From positions 62,001 to 126,000 of the forward strand of contig NZ_JAKKOT010000004.1 of assembly GCF_021739025.1 (NCBI RefSeq): 64,000 bases of DNA. The letters are read 5' to 3'. A program made the translations under genes and the position numbers. This DNA is from Gordonia liuliyuniae. Its GTDB lineage: Bacteria; Actinomycetota; Actinomycetes; Mycobacteriales; Mycobacteriaceae. The notes under the pieces were generated by a model that worked only from the letters and a program-made list of their open reading frames with translations, did not search any database and was not told where the DNA came from. Below, piece by piece: positions 1 through 8,545 of this stretch. Positions within the stretch are counted from its first letter, which is position 1, and every line of letters begins with the position of its first letter.

Positions 1-2
1 GC

Positions 3-1496
3 TGTCTGACCTATCTCGCAGTGTTGTCGACACCGCTGTTCGCGATCCAGGTCGGTGCGACACTCATCGCGATCGGCGTTGTCGAATCGTTCCTCAAGCA
101 CGTGCGCGGCATCTTCCGGTCGGCGCGCGAGAACGAGGACGACCTGCTCAACTCGTTCCACGCAGTGAGCGTCGGCATCAAGGAACTCAAAGGGCACCGT
201 GCCCGACGACGCGACTTCATGGATCGTCGGCTCCTCGGGACCGCGAGTGAACTCCGCAGCAAGAACATCGAAGCAGGCGTCAAGTTCTCGTTCGGCCAGA
301 ACATCGGCCAGGTGCTGCAACTGGCCACCATGGCCGTGATCCTGTTCGGCGTCGCATTCTGGCTCGACCTCCCGCAAGAGACGATGGTCGGCTACGTGAT
401 CGTCACGACGTTCCTGGCGATGCCGATGCAGAACTTCATGAGCCGAATCCCGGATCTGCTGCGCGGCGACGTCGCACTCTCCAAGATCACCTCGCTCGAG
501 TTCTCGATGGAGGCCCTGCACGACGAGGAGTCGCTCCCATATGTCGAGCGCCCGCTCGCCGCTCCCGCCGAACTCACGCTGTCCGGCGTCGCCTATACCT
601 ACCTCACCGAACAGGGCCAGACCGGCCCCCCGCCGCCCGGACATCGCGAGCCCGGACATCCGGAGCCGCCCGGACATCCGGAACTGGACGGCGACAGCGC
701 GCGCCCGGACGTCAACTGGGCGGCGGGAGGGCGGTCCGAAGGGGTGCCCGACGGACGCCTGCCGCAACGCCCCGGACGTCGTGGACCCGCGGGACCGCCG
801 CCGGGAAGGAAGGGACCGCCGCCGCCCGACGGACGCGGCCCGGGTGCGCCCGGGCCCGCTGGGCCGCCGCCGACCGGCTTCCATCTGGGGCCGATCGACG
901 CGGTCTTCCGGCCGGGAGAGATCACGTTCATCGTCGGCGGCAACGGCAGCGGGAAGTCGACTCTCGCCAAGCTGATCGCCGGACTCTACATTCCCCAGCA
1001 GGGCACGATCACGTTGGACGGCGAACGCATCGACCACGAGAACGTCGAATGGTTCCGGCAGAACACGTCGGCGATCTTCACCGACTTCCACTTGTTCGAC
1101 GAGTATTTGGGATTCGACCGGCCCGGACTCGATGACGAGGTCCAGCGGTATCTGGAGATGCTCGGAATCGCCGACAAGGTAACGGTCCGCGACGGACGAC
1201 TGTCGACGGTCGCGTTGTCCCAGGGGCAGCGCAAACGGCTGGCCTTGGTCACCGCGATGCTCGAGGACCGTCCCATCTACCTGTTCGACGAGTGGGCCGC
1301 CGACCAGGAACCCCAGTTCCGGGACCGGTTCTATCGGGTGATCCTCGCCGATCTGGCCGCGCGCGGGAAAACGGTCATCGTCATCACGCACGACGACCGA
1401 TACTTCGACGCCGCCGACACCCTGATCAAACTCGAGGTCGGTGTGCAGGAGCGCACAGCCGCCGCCGGATCCGCACGACGAGAAGGTTCCGAATGA
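3..1496 (+). CDS. Cyclic-peptide-type ABC exporter, 5' partial
   Basis: Half-size ABC exporter with a fused membrane domain and ATPase, of the type that exports peptides or siderophores (YojI/SyrD-like, inferred). The frame is open to the window edge, so the N-terminal membrane helices are missing; an in-frame GTG at 21 is probably not the true start. At least three hydrophobic segments remain in the first 170 residues. The ATPase has Walker A GGNGSGKST (936-962), signature LSQGQRKR (about 1215) and Walker B YLFDE (about 1280). A Pro/Gly-rich insert of about 85 residues (roughly 605-880) separates the first ATPase strand from Walker A, which is unusual. The stop overlaps the next start (ATGA), so the two exporters are translationally coupled. 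Confidence 0.8.
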   Translation, partial: CLTYLAVLSTPLFAIQVGATLIAIGVVESFLKHVRGIFRSARENEDDLLNSFHAVSVGIKELKGHRARRRDFMDRRLLGTASELRSKNIEAGVKFSFGQNIGQVLQLATMAVILFGVAFWLDLPQETMVGYVIVTTFLAMPMQNFMSRIPDLLRGDVALSKITSLEFSMEALHDEESLPYVERPLAAPAELTLSGVAYTYLTEQGQTGPPPPGHREPGHPEPPGHPELDGDSARPDVNWAAGGRSEGVPDGRLPQRPGRRGPAGPPPGRKGPPPPDGRGPGAPGPAGPPPTGFHLGPIDAVFRPGEITFIVGGNGSGKSTLAKLIAGLYIPQQGTITLDGERIDHENVEWFRQNTSAIFTDFHLFDEYLGFDRPGLDDEVQRYLEMLGIADKVTVRDGRLSTVALSQGQRKRLALVTAMLEDRPIYLFDEWAADQEPQFRDRFYRVILADLAARGKTVIVITHDDRYFDAADTLIKLEVGVQERTAAAGSARREGSE

Positions 1497-4066
1497 GTTC
1501 ACCGCCGATGAGTCCACCGCCGATGACTCCACCGCTGATCACGCCGCTGACGGTGCAGGTGGCGCAGGCGCGCCCGCAGATTCTGCGCAGCGCGCCGGCG
1601 TCGCTCGGCCGCACCCCGGAGAACGACGTGGTGGTCAACCACCCACTGGTCTCGCGCACCCATCTGGCGTTCGAGTTCGTCGACGGCGCGTGGTGGATCG
1701 TCGACCGGGGCAGCACCAACGGCTTCTACGTCGACGGCGTCCGGTCACAATCGGTACGCGTCGACCGACAGTTGCGAATCCGGTTGGGCGACGGTGGGAC
1801 GGGGCCACTCGTCGAGGTGGTCAATCACACGCCTGCGCCGCCTGCCTCGGGGACGCCGCCGGTTCAGGTGCAGCAGTCGGTTCAGGGACAGCCGCCGGTG
1901 CAGAACCACCGACCTGGGCGGGCGCCGAGAACGGCTCCGACTCCCGCGCAGGCGCCACCCGGCGGCTACCGGCAGGCACCGCCTCGGTTCGGCGCTCTGC
2001 CCGACGCGCCGCACCTGGCGGCGTTGCACCAGAACGCGTCGGCCGTGTACGAGGTGCCCGGCGATCTCCGGGGCCGCGAACAGATCCCGGTCAGCGGTGT
2101 GAAGACGATCGGTCGCACCCCGGACAACGACATCGTCGTCAGCGATGTTCTCGCGTCCCGCCACCACGCACGTCTGACGTCGACGGCGCAGGGCTTGCTG
2201 CTCGACGACCTGCGCAGCGTCAACGGCACGTTCGTCAACGGCCATCGCGTCGCGTCGCAGCGACTGTCGGAGAACGACGTCGTCACGATCGGCAACTCGG
2301 ACTTCGTGGTGGCGCACGGGACCCTGACCCGTGGTCGCCCGCAGGCTCAGGTCTCGGGCGGTCTCGACGTCAGCGGCATCGGCTTCACGGTCGACGACAA
2401 GACGCTGTTGAACGACATCTCATTCAACGCAGCGCCCGGCACCCTCACCGCCATCATCGGTCCGTCCGGAGCGGGCAAGTCGACCGTCTCGAAGATCGCC
2501 GCGGGCCTGACCAGTCCGACGGTCGGCGTCGTCGACTTCGAGGGGCGCAACGTCCATAGCGAGTACGAGGCGCTGCGCTCCCGAATCGGCATGGTTCCCC
2601 AGGACGATGTGCTGCACCACAAACTGACGCTGCGTCAGGCTCTGCGGTACGCGGCGGAACTGCGGCTGCCGAAGGACTTGTCGACGGCCGACCGCGACGA
2701 GGTGATCGACGGCGTCCTCTCCGAACTCCAACTGGCCGAGCACGTCGACACGCGCGTGGACAAACTGTCCGGTGGTCAGCGCAAACGTGCATCCGTCGCG
2801 ATGGAGCTGCTGACCGGCCCGTCGCTGCTGATCCTCGACGAGCCGACGTCGGGCCTGGATCCGGCACTCGACCAGCAGGTGATGCGGACGTTGCGCAGGC
2901 TGGCCGACGCCGGCCGTGTGGTCCTGGTGGTCACCCACTCGCTGACCTACCTCAGTCTCTGCGACCAGGTGCTGCTGTTGGCGCCGGGCGGGAAGACCGC
3001 GTTCTGCGGAGCGCCGGGAGACGTCGCCGCCGAAATGGGCACAACCGACTGGGCCGAGATCTTCGCTCAGGTCGCCGAACAACCGGACCGGGCGTGGGTC
3101 AGGTATCGGACGCGACATCCGCACAGCGCTCCGCCGCCGGCTCGAGCCCCGTCGGGGCAGCCGCCGAAAGCCGTGCACGCCAGCATCGTTCGTCAACTGA
3201 GCACCATCGGACGACGACAGGTGCGGCTGATCCTCGCCGACCGCGGGTACCTGGCGGTGCTCGTCCTGATGCCGGTGGTGCTCGGACTGCTCGTCCTGGT
3301 GGTCCCAGGTGACAAAGGGTTCACCCGCCCCGACATGAAAGGGCCCGCGCCGAGCGATGTGGGCGAAGCACTCCAGATCCTCACCGTGCTGGTGATCGGT
3401 GCCGCGTTCATGGGCACCGCGCTCGCCGTGCGCGACCTGGTCGCTGAACGCAGCATCTTCGAACGCGAGCGTGCCGTCGGCTTGCGGCCCGCGGCATATC
3501 TCGCGGCCAAGGTCGTCGTGTTCTGCGTGGTGGCGACTCTGCAGACGGCAGTCATGGTCGGCCTCACCTACGGGTTGCGCGCGATGCCGACCGCCGATGC
3601 GTCGACCGAGCCGGGCACCGCCTATCCGATGCTCCCGCCCGCGGTGACGTTGTTCCTCGCCGTCGCCACCGTCGCGTGGGTCGGCGTGCTCGTCGGTCTC
3701 GCGATCTCGGCAGCGGTCCGCTCCAGCGAACAGACGATGCCGCCGCTGGTCATCGTGATCATGGTGCAGTTGGTCCTGTCCGGCGGCGTCATCGCGATCA
3801 GCTCGGCCGTCGTCCAGCCGTTCACGTGGCTGCTGCCGACCTACTGGGCTTTCGCGAACGCCGCGCAGGCGGTCAACGTCCCGTACATCGCACCCGACGT
3901 GTCCCAGGTGAACCCGGTGGATCGCACGGCACGTGACGATCCGATTATGTATCCGTTGTGGGAGCCGTCGACGATCCACGCGGCGATCTCGTATGGTGCG
4001 CTCGCGGCGATCGGAGTGGTGCTGGCGGCATTCGTCTACTGGCGACTACGTCTCCGCAAGCACTGA
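1493..4066 (+). CDS. Double-FHA ABC exporter, Rv1747-like
   Basis: The 857-residue protein has FHA domain 1 (about 20-110; GRTPEND, SRTH, STNG), a Pro/Gln-rich linker (about 111-185), FHA domain 2 (about 185-280; GRTPDND, SRHH, SVNGTF), an ABC ATPase (about 285-510; Walker A GPSGAGKST near 323, LSGGQRKR near 425, LLILDEPTSGLD near 446) and an ABC-2 type membrane domain with six hydrophobic segments (about 585-855). This is the order of M. tuberculosis Rv1747, a cell-envelope lipid exporter whose FHA domains read phosphothreonines made by PknF. No kinase gene is visible here. The ATG at 1493 was chosen because it overlaps the previous stop (ATGA) and gives the family length; the frame is open further upstream. 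Confidence 0.88.
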   Translation: MSSPPMSPPPMTPPLITPLTVQVAQARPQILRSAPASLGRTPENDVVVNHPLVSRTHLAFEFVDGAWWIVDRGSTNGFYVDGVRSQSVRVDRQLRIRLGDGGTGPLVEVVNHTPAPPASGTPPVQVQQSVQGQPPVQNHRPGRAPRTAPTPAQAPPGGYRQAPPRFGALPDAPHLAALHQNASAVYEVPGDLRGREQIPVSGVKTIGRTPDNDIVVSDVLASRHHARLTSTAQGLLLDDLRSVNGTFVNGHRVASQRLSENDVVTIGNSDFVVAHGTLTRGRPQAQVSGGLDVSGIGFTVDDKTLLNDISFNAAPGTLTAIIGPSGAGKSTVSKIAAGLTSPTVGVVDFEGRNVHSEYEALRSRIGMVPQDDVLHHKLTLRQALRYAAELRLPKDLSTADRDEVIDGVLSELQLAEHVDTRVDKLSGGQRKRASVAMELLTGPSLLILDEPTSGLDPALDQQVMRTLRRLADAGRVVLVVTHSLTYLSLCDQVLLLAPGGKTAFCGAPGDVAAEMGTTDWAEIFAQVAEQPDRAWVRYRTRHPHSAPPPARAPSGQPPKAVHASIVRQLSTIGRRQVRLILADRGYLAVLVLMPVVLGLLVLVVPGDKGFTRPDMKGPAPSDVGEALQILTVLVIGAAFMGTALAVRDLVAERSIFERERAVGLRPAAYLAAKVVVFCVVATLQTAVMVGLTYGLRAMPTADASTEPGTAYPMLPPAVTLFLAVATVAWVGVLVGLAISAAVRSSEQTMPPLVIVIMVQLVLSGGVIAISSAVVQPFTWLLPTYWAFANAAQAVNVPYIAPDVSQVNPVDRTARDDPIMYPLWEPSTIHAAISYGALAAIGVVLAAFVYWRLRLRKH

Positions 4067-4134
4067 TCGTCTTCCCCTTTCACTATAACGGGGGGACGGG
4101 GCCTTGCGGCAAGGGCCCGCGGCGGGTGCACAAT

Positions 4135-4148
4135 GGTGCCTCCGCACC
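4135..4148 (+). promoter_or_regulatory. Small hairpin in the helD leader
   Basis: GGTGC-CTCC-GCACC forms a five-pair stem just before the AAAGGG ribosome-binding site of the next gene. It could affect translation, but the stem is short and may be chance in GC-rich DNA. Confidence 0.25.
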
Positions 4149-4161
4149 GCGAAAGGGACCT

Positions 4162-6309
4162 GTGACCAGCACTGTCTTCAACCTCTCCGCCGCTTCCCCG
4201 TCGAAGTCCGACCCCGCAGTGATCGGCTGCGACGAGTCGGCGTTCGCCGCCGTACGACGCCGAGTCGACGAGCAGACCGCCGAGACGACGGCCGAACTCG
4301 ACGCCGTCCGCAGGACGACGGATCTGCGTGGGGCGGGCGGCGTGGAACGCGACCTGGAAGTGCGTCGCCTCGAGAGGCGCCTGCGCCGGCTGTCCCGCCT
4401 CGGCACCGACCTGATCCTCGGGCGGATCACCACGACCGACGGGGAGTCGACGTACATCGGTCGGATCGGCGTGGCCGACGCCGACGGCACGACGCTCCTC
4501 GTCGACTGGCGGACCCCAGACGCCGCCCCCTTCTTCGCCGCGACCCTCGCCGACCCGCAGGGGCTGGTGAGCCGTCGTCACTACCGGTGGTCGCCCAACC
4601 ACGAGGGGCACTACAGCGTGGTCGTCGACTACTGGGACGAGTGGTTCGGCGTCGGCGACGACGCACCGGTGGGCGCCCTCGACGCGCAGTCGTCGTTCCT
4701 CGCCGGGCTGGCGGCGAGCCGCTCGTCGACGATGACATCTGTGCTCGGAACCATTGCGGGCGATCAGGACGCAGCGATCCGTGCGCCGTCACGCGGCCCC
4801 CTGGTGGTCGACGGGGGACCGGGCACCGGAAAGACCGTCGTCGCACTGCACCGCGCCGCGTACCTCGTGTACGCCGACCCGCGGTTGCAGGGCGGTCGGG
4901 GACGCATCCTGTTCGTCGGACCGCACCGGCCCTACCTCGCGTATATCGCCGACGTGCTCCCGAGCCTCGGCGAGGAAGGAGTCGCCACCTGCACGCTCGC
5001 CGACATGGTGGCCGAAGGACAGCATGCGGCCTGCGAACCCGATCCGCAGCTGGCCGCGCTCAAGGCGACCGTGGACATGGTCGCGGCGATCGAGCCCGCC
5101 GTGCGCTTCTACGAGGAACCGCCGAGCGAGGGCACACACATCGAGACCGAGTACGGCGACGTGTGGGTGAGCGTCACCGACTGGGCCGACGCCCTCGGCG
5201 CGGCCGAGCCGGGGGTGCCGCACAACGAAGCGCGCACGGACGTGTGGGAAGCCCTCCTCGACATCGTCGCGGACGGTGAGGGCGACGACTCCGGACAGAT
5301 GCGCGCCGCGCTGGCGGCCGACCGGGAACTCGCCGCCGCATTCGGCAAAGTGTGGCCGATGATCGAAGCAGACGACCTCGTGTCGGACCTGTGGACCGTC
5401 CCCGCGTACCTCCGACACTGTGCCCCGCATCTCACCGACGCCCAGGTCGCGGCGTTGCAACGCTCGGATGCGACAGCGTGGACCGACGCCGACCTGCCGC
5501 TCCTGGACGCGGCGCGCAGACGCCTCGGCGATTCCGGTTCCGCCCGCCGCGAGGCCCGCAACCGAGCCGCCGCAGCTGAGCGCAAACGCACGATGGACAC
5601 CGTCGTCGACGACCTCATCGCGTCATCGGATGACGGTGAGGCCCTCGTGTCGATGCTGCGGGCCGAAGACATCCGCGGTGTCATCGTCGATGATGCGGGA
5701 GCCGAGCACCCGGAGCCGGACGCGTTCGCCGGACCCTTCGCCCACATCGTCGTGGACGAGGCACAGGAGTTGACGGACGCGCAATGGCGGATGCTCGTCG
5801 ATCGTTGCCCATCGCGCAGCTTCACGGTGGTCGGCGATCGCGCGCAGGCTCGGGACGGCTTCACCGAGAGTTGGACGCAGCGACTGCAGCGCGTCGGCGC
5901 GGGGGAACCCCGGCTGAGCACGCTCACCGTCAACTACCGCACCCCGGAAGAGATCATGAGAGTGGCGTCGCCGGTCATCCGGCAGGCGCTGCCCGACGCG
6001 AACGTCCCGACGTCGGTCCGGTCGAGCGGGATCCCAGTGACCTGCGGCGACCTCGTCGATCTCCGATCGACGGTCGACGACTGGCTGCGCGAGCACGCCG
6101 ACGGCACGGTCTGCGTCGTCGGCGCGCCCGGATTCGAAGCCGGGCCGCGCGTGGCGTCCCTGACCCCGGCTCTCGCGAAGGGCCTGGAGTTCGACCTCGT
6201 CGTGCTCGCGGACCCACACCAGTTCGGCTCCGACGTCGCCGGAGCTGTCGACCGATACGTGGCGATGACCCGATCGACACGAGCGCTCGTCGTCCTGACG
6301 ACCGAGTAG
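4162..6309 (+). CDS. helD: HelD-like superfamily 1 helicase / RNA polymerase recycling factor
   Basis: UvrD/Rep-type ATPase of 715 residues, the size of actinobacterial HelD, which pries stalled or rifampicin-bound RNA polymerase off DNA (family knowledge). Visible motifs are an N-terminal charged coiled-coil-like arm (about 20-75), Walker A GGPGTGKT (about 217), Walker B IVVDEAQEL (about 530), VGDRAQA (about 557), NYRTPEE (about 594) and the C-terminal motif VAMTRSTRALV. The GTG at 4162 was chosen for its AAAGGG ribosome-binding site; longer in-frame starts run into the previous gene. The gene follows the exporter operon after 95 bases, and its stop lies inside the -10 box of the next gene. 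HelD proteins vary, so a repair helicase is the main alternative. Confidence 0.82.
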   Translation: MTSTVFNLSAASPSKSDPAVIGCDESAFAAVRRRVDEQTAETTAELDAVRRTTDLRGAGGVERDLEVRRLERRLRRLSRLGTDLILGRITTTDGESTYIGRIGVADADGTTLLVDWRTPDAAPFFAATLADPQGLVSRRHYRWSPNHEGHYSVVVDYWDEWFGVGDDAPVGALDAQSSFLAGLAASRSSTMTSVLGTIAGDQDAAIRAPSRGPLVVDGGPGTGKTVVALHRAAYLVYADPRLQGGRGRILFVGPHRPYLAYIADVLPSLGEEGVATCTLADMVAEGQHAACEPDPQLAALKATVDMVAAIEPAVRFYEEPPSEGTHIETEYGDVWVSVTDWADALGAAEPGVPHNEARTDVWEALLDIVADGEGDDSGQMRAALAADRELAAAFGKVWPMIEADDLVSDLWTVPAYLRHCAPHLTDAQVAALQRSDATAWTDADLPLLDAARRRLGDSGSARREARNRAAAAERKRTMDTVVDDLIASSDDGEALVSMLRAEDIRGVIVDDAGAEHPEPDAFAGPFAHIVVDEAQELTDAQWRMLVDRCPSRSFTVVGDRAQARDGFTESWTQRLQRVGAGEPRLSTLTVNYRTPEEIMRVASPVIRQALPDANVPTSVRSSGIPVTCGDLVDLRSTVDDWLREHADGTVCVVGAPGFEAGPRVASLTPALAKGLEFDLVVLADPHQFGSDVAGAVDRYVAMTRSTRALVVLTTE

Positions 6310-6312
6310 TCT
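6307..6312 (+). promoter_or_regulatory. -10 box for leaderless carboxypeptidase mRNA
   Basis: TAGTCT ends six bases before the ATG at 6319, which puts the expected transcription start on the start codon. No Shine-Dalgarno sequence precedes that ATG. The TANNNT-N6/7-start arrangement is typical of actinobacterial leaderless genes. Confidence 0.5.
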
Positions 6313-6318
6313 CAGTCC

Positions 6319-6825
6319 ATGCGGATTCGGACAGTCGTCGTGGCGGTCATGGCAGTCGTGGTCTCGCTGGCCGCGGGAAGTGTCGCGGCAGGGCAGGCGG
6401 TCGCCGCGCCGCCCGCTCGCATCCTCGGCGCGCCGATGGCAGCGGGCACTGGCGGACTGGCTCCGGAACTCGCCGTCGCCTACACGCTCGCACGTCGTGA
6501 CGCGCAGCGGGCGGGCGTCCCCATGCACATCACATCGGGCAAACGGTCCCGCGCCGAGCAGAACCAGTTGTGGCAGCAGGGGATCCGGGACTTCGGCAGC
6601 GCCGCGCAGGCCCGCCGGTGGGTGTTGCCGCCGCACGAGTCCACCCACGTCACGGGTCACGCGATCGACGTCGGGCCGCGCGCAGGCGCCGCATGGCTGC
6701 AGCGCAACGGCAACCGGTACGGCCTGTGCCGCTCGTTCGACAACGAATGGTGGCACTTCGAGTTCCTAACCTTCCCGGGCACCCCGTGCCCGCCGAGAAT
6801 CCCCGACGCGAGCCATCGGCGCTAG
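6319..6825 (+). CDS. Secreted VanY-type (M15) D-Ala-D-Ala carboxypeptidase
   Basis: The 168-residue secreted protein starts with a signal peptide (about 1-32, hydrophobic core then AVAAPP) followed by one M15 peptidase domain. The zinc-site motifs are present: HVTGHAIDVGP (H-x6-D type) and EWWHFEF near the C-terminus, where the His is the third ligand and the Glu the general base. The family trims the terminal D-alanine from peptidoglycan stem peptides outside the membrane. No resistance genes (vanR/S/H/A) lie nearby, so a housekeeping wall-turnover role is more likely than glycopeptide resistance. It follows helD after nine bases but appears to have its own leaderless promoter. Confidence 0.85.
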   Translation: MRIRTVVVAVMAVVVSLAAGSVAAGQAVAAPPARILGAPMAAGTGGLAPELAVAYTLARRDAQRAGVPMHITSGKRSRAEQNQLWQQGIRDFGSAAQARRWVLPPHESTHVTGHAIDVGPRAGAAWLQRNGNRYGLCRSFDNEWWHFEFLTFPGTPCPPRIPDASHRR

Positions 6826-6880
6826 TGCCGAGTTCGGTGTGTCACTAGCCGATTCGACTCCAGTGGGTCACGATGGATGC

Positions 6881-7486
6881 GTGGCAGACAACGAGGGGGC
6901 TGCGACCGTCGGGTCGATGACCGACGACGGGCGCCGATATCTGACTTATGAGGAGTTCGGCCGACGGTTCTTCGAAGTCGCCGTCACCGAGACGCGGATC
7001 GGGACGGCGTTCGCGGCGGTTGCGGGCGAACAGTTCCAGGTCGGCCCGATGGTCGTGGGCCCGGCCGGAGTGGCGAAAGTCCGCGCGGACGTCGAGATCG
7101 CCGAACCCGAGATTCTGCGGACGGTCGGCGACATGATCACGTTCACCGTCAAACTGCCGTTACGAATCGCGCTCCTCGTCGACTTGAAGGTCGACCGGAT
7201 CCGGTACGACGTCGAAGGCCTCGTGACGTTGCCACTCACGGTGCGCTGCGCCGAACCGCTGCAACTGCGGATCGAAGTACAACCGCCCAAGCCTCGCGAC
7301 GTGATCGTCGACGTCTCCTCCTACAACATGCGCGGATCGATCATTCGCAACCTGGCGCAGGTCGACGACGAGATCCGACGGGTCATCGCCCGCTTCGTCG
7401 CAGACGAAGTCGACAAACCGGAGATCAAACAGGCGCGACTCATCGAGGTCGACGTCGAACTCGGCAAAGCATTCGAAGCCATCTGA
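6881..7486 (+). CDS. Conserved actinobacterial protein of unknown function
   Basis: I do not recognise a named domain in this protein of about 201 residues. After a short acidic N-terminus it is rich in alternating hydrophobic and charged beta-strand-like stretches (for example TFTVKLPLRIALLVDLKVD and LQLRIEVQPP) and ends in a helical region with many acidic and basic residues. There is no signal peptide or membrane segment, so it is probably cytosolic. The start is uncertain: GTG at 6881 has a CACGAT hexamer six bases upstream (possible leaderless start), ATG at 6917 is an alternative, and the frame is open to 6839. Coding appears real because it fills the gap between two well-supported genes on the same strand. 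Confidence 0.65.
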   Translation: MADNEGAATVGSMTDDGRRYLTYEEFGRRFFEVAVTETRIGTAFAAVAGEQFQVGPMVVGPAGVAKVRADVEIAEPEILRTVGDMITFTVKLPLRIALLVDLKVDRIRYDVEGLVTLPLTVRCAEPLQLRIEVQPPKPRDVIVDVSSYNMRGSIIRNLAQVDDEIRRVIARFVADEVDKPEIKQARLIEVDVELGKAFEAI

Positions 7487-7524
7487 CGCGAGCAGCAACA
7501 CACCACGACACGCAGGAGGTAGCA

Positions 7525-8517
7525 GTGAGCGCACACGGCAGCAGCGAGAACGACAGCTATGTGAAACCGAACCAACCGTACGAACGCGATACCCGCTACA
7601 TCGAGACACGGATCACCCGTGACGGCGCCGACGGCTACCCGGTCGAGGCAGGCCGGTATCGGCTCGTCGTCTCCTACGCGTGTCCGTGGGCCAACCGGAC
7701 CATCATCGTCCGCCGGCTGCTGGGGCTGGAGGGCGCGATCAGCATGGGAGTGTGCGGACCGACCCACGACAAGCGGTCGTGGACGTTCGACCTCGACCCC
7801 GGCGCAGTGGACCCGGTGCTGGGCATCTCGCATCTGCAGGAGGCGTATTTCGCTCGGATTCCCGGATACGAGAAGGGCATCACCGTTCCGGCGATCGTCG
7901 ACGTCCCGTCCGGCGCGGTCGTGACGAACAACTTCCCGCAGATCACCCTCGACTTCGAACAGGAGTGGGTCGACTTTCATCGGGCCGGAGCCCCCGACCT
8001 GTATCCCGCCGACTTGCGCGCTGAGATCGACGAAGTGAACGCCCACGTCTATCGCGACGTGAACAACGGGGTCTACCGCTGCGGCTTCGCCGGGTCCCAG
8101 GAGTCGTACGACGCCGCGTACGACCAGTTGTTCGCCCGCTTGGACTGGCTCAGCGAACGACTCAAAGACCAGCGCTACCTCGTCGGCGACACCATCACCG
8201 AAGCCGACGTCCGCCTGTACACGACGCTCGCGCGCTTCGATCCGGTCTACCACGGGCACTTCAAGTGCAATCGGGAGAAGCTGTCGGAGATGCCGGTGCT
8301 GTGGGCGTACGCCCGCGACCTGTATCAGACGCCGGGGTTCGGCGATTCGACGAACTTCGCGCACATCAAGAGCCACTACTACGAGGTCCACCGGGACATC
8401 AATCCGTCCGGCATCGTCCCGAAGGGGCCCGATCTCGCGAACTGGACCACCCCGCACGGCCGGGAGCAACTGGGCGGTTCCCCATTCGGAAAGGGAACCG
8501 CCCCGGCTGCATTGTAG
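7525..8517 (+). CDS. S-(glutathionyl/mycothionyl)-hydroquinone reductase, YqjG/Ecm4 type
   Basis: GST-superfamily protein of 330 residues, the size of the Xi/Omega-like hydroquinone reductases. These enzymes use an N-terminal Cys to remove thiol adducts from quinols. The motif SYACPWANR (near residue 52) supplies that Cys, followed by the family signature region with GPTHDKRSW, VPAIVD and a C-terminal helical GST domain. Mycobacteriales make mycothiol rather than glutathione, so the natural substrate is likely a mycothionyl adduct (inference). The GTG start is set by a strong AGGAGGT site seven bases upstream. The last codons lie in a perfect 11-bp hairpin that may end transcription. Confidence 0.85.
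   Translation: MSAHGSSENDSYVKPNQPYERDTRYIETRITRDGADGYPVEAGRYRLVVSYACPWANRTIIVRRLLGLEGAISMGVCGPTHDKRSWTFDLDPGAVDPVLGISHLQEAYFARIPGYEKGITVPAIVDVPSGAVVTNNFPQITLDFEQEWVDFHRAGAPDLYPADLRAEIDEVNAHVYRDVNNGVYRCGFAGSQESYDAAYDQLFARLDWLSERLKDQRYLVGDTITEADVRLYTTLARFDPVYHGHFKCNREKLSEMPVLWAYARDLYQTPGFGDSTNFAHIKSHYYEVHRDINPSGIVPKGPDLANWTTPHGREQLGGSPFGKGTAPAAL
8472..8503 (+). terminator. Hairpin inside the 3' end of the reductase gene
   Basis: GGGCGGTTCCC (8472-8482) and GGGAACCGCCC (8493-8503) are perfect complements with a 10-base loop. The stem ends 14 bases before the stop codon, between two convergent genes. No T-run follows, so it may be a factor-assisted or bidirectional terminator or an mRNA-stabilising end. 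Confidence 0.5.
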
Positions 8518-8545
8518 AGATTCTCGGGTTGTAGGGAGCGTGCCC

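Noticed and set aside
3958..4161. N-terminal extension of the HelD-like frame
   Set aside because: It overlaps the FHA exporter end and has no ribosome-binding site, while GTG at 4162 has one.
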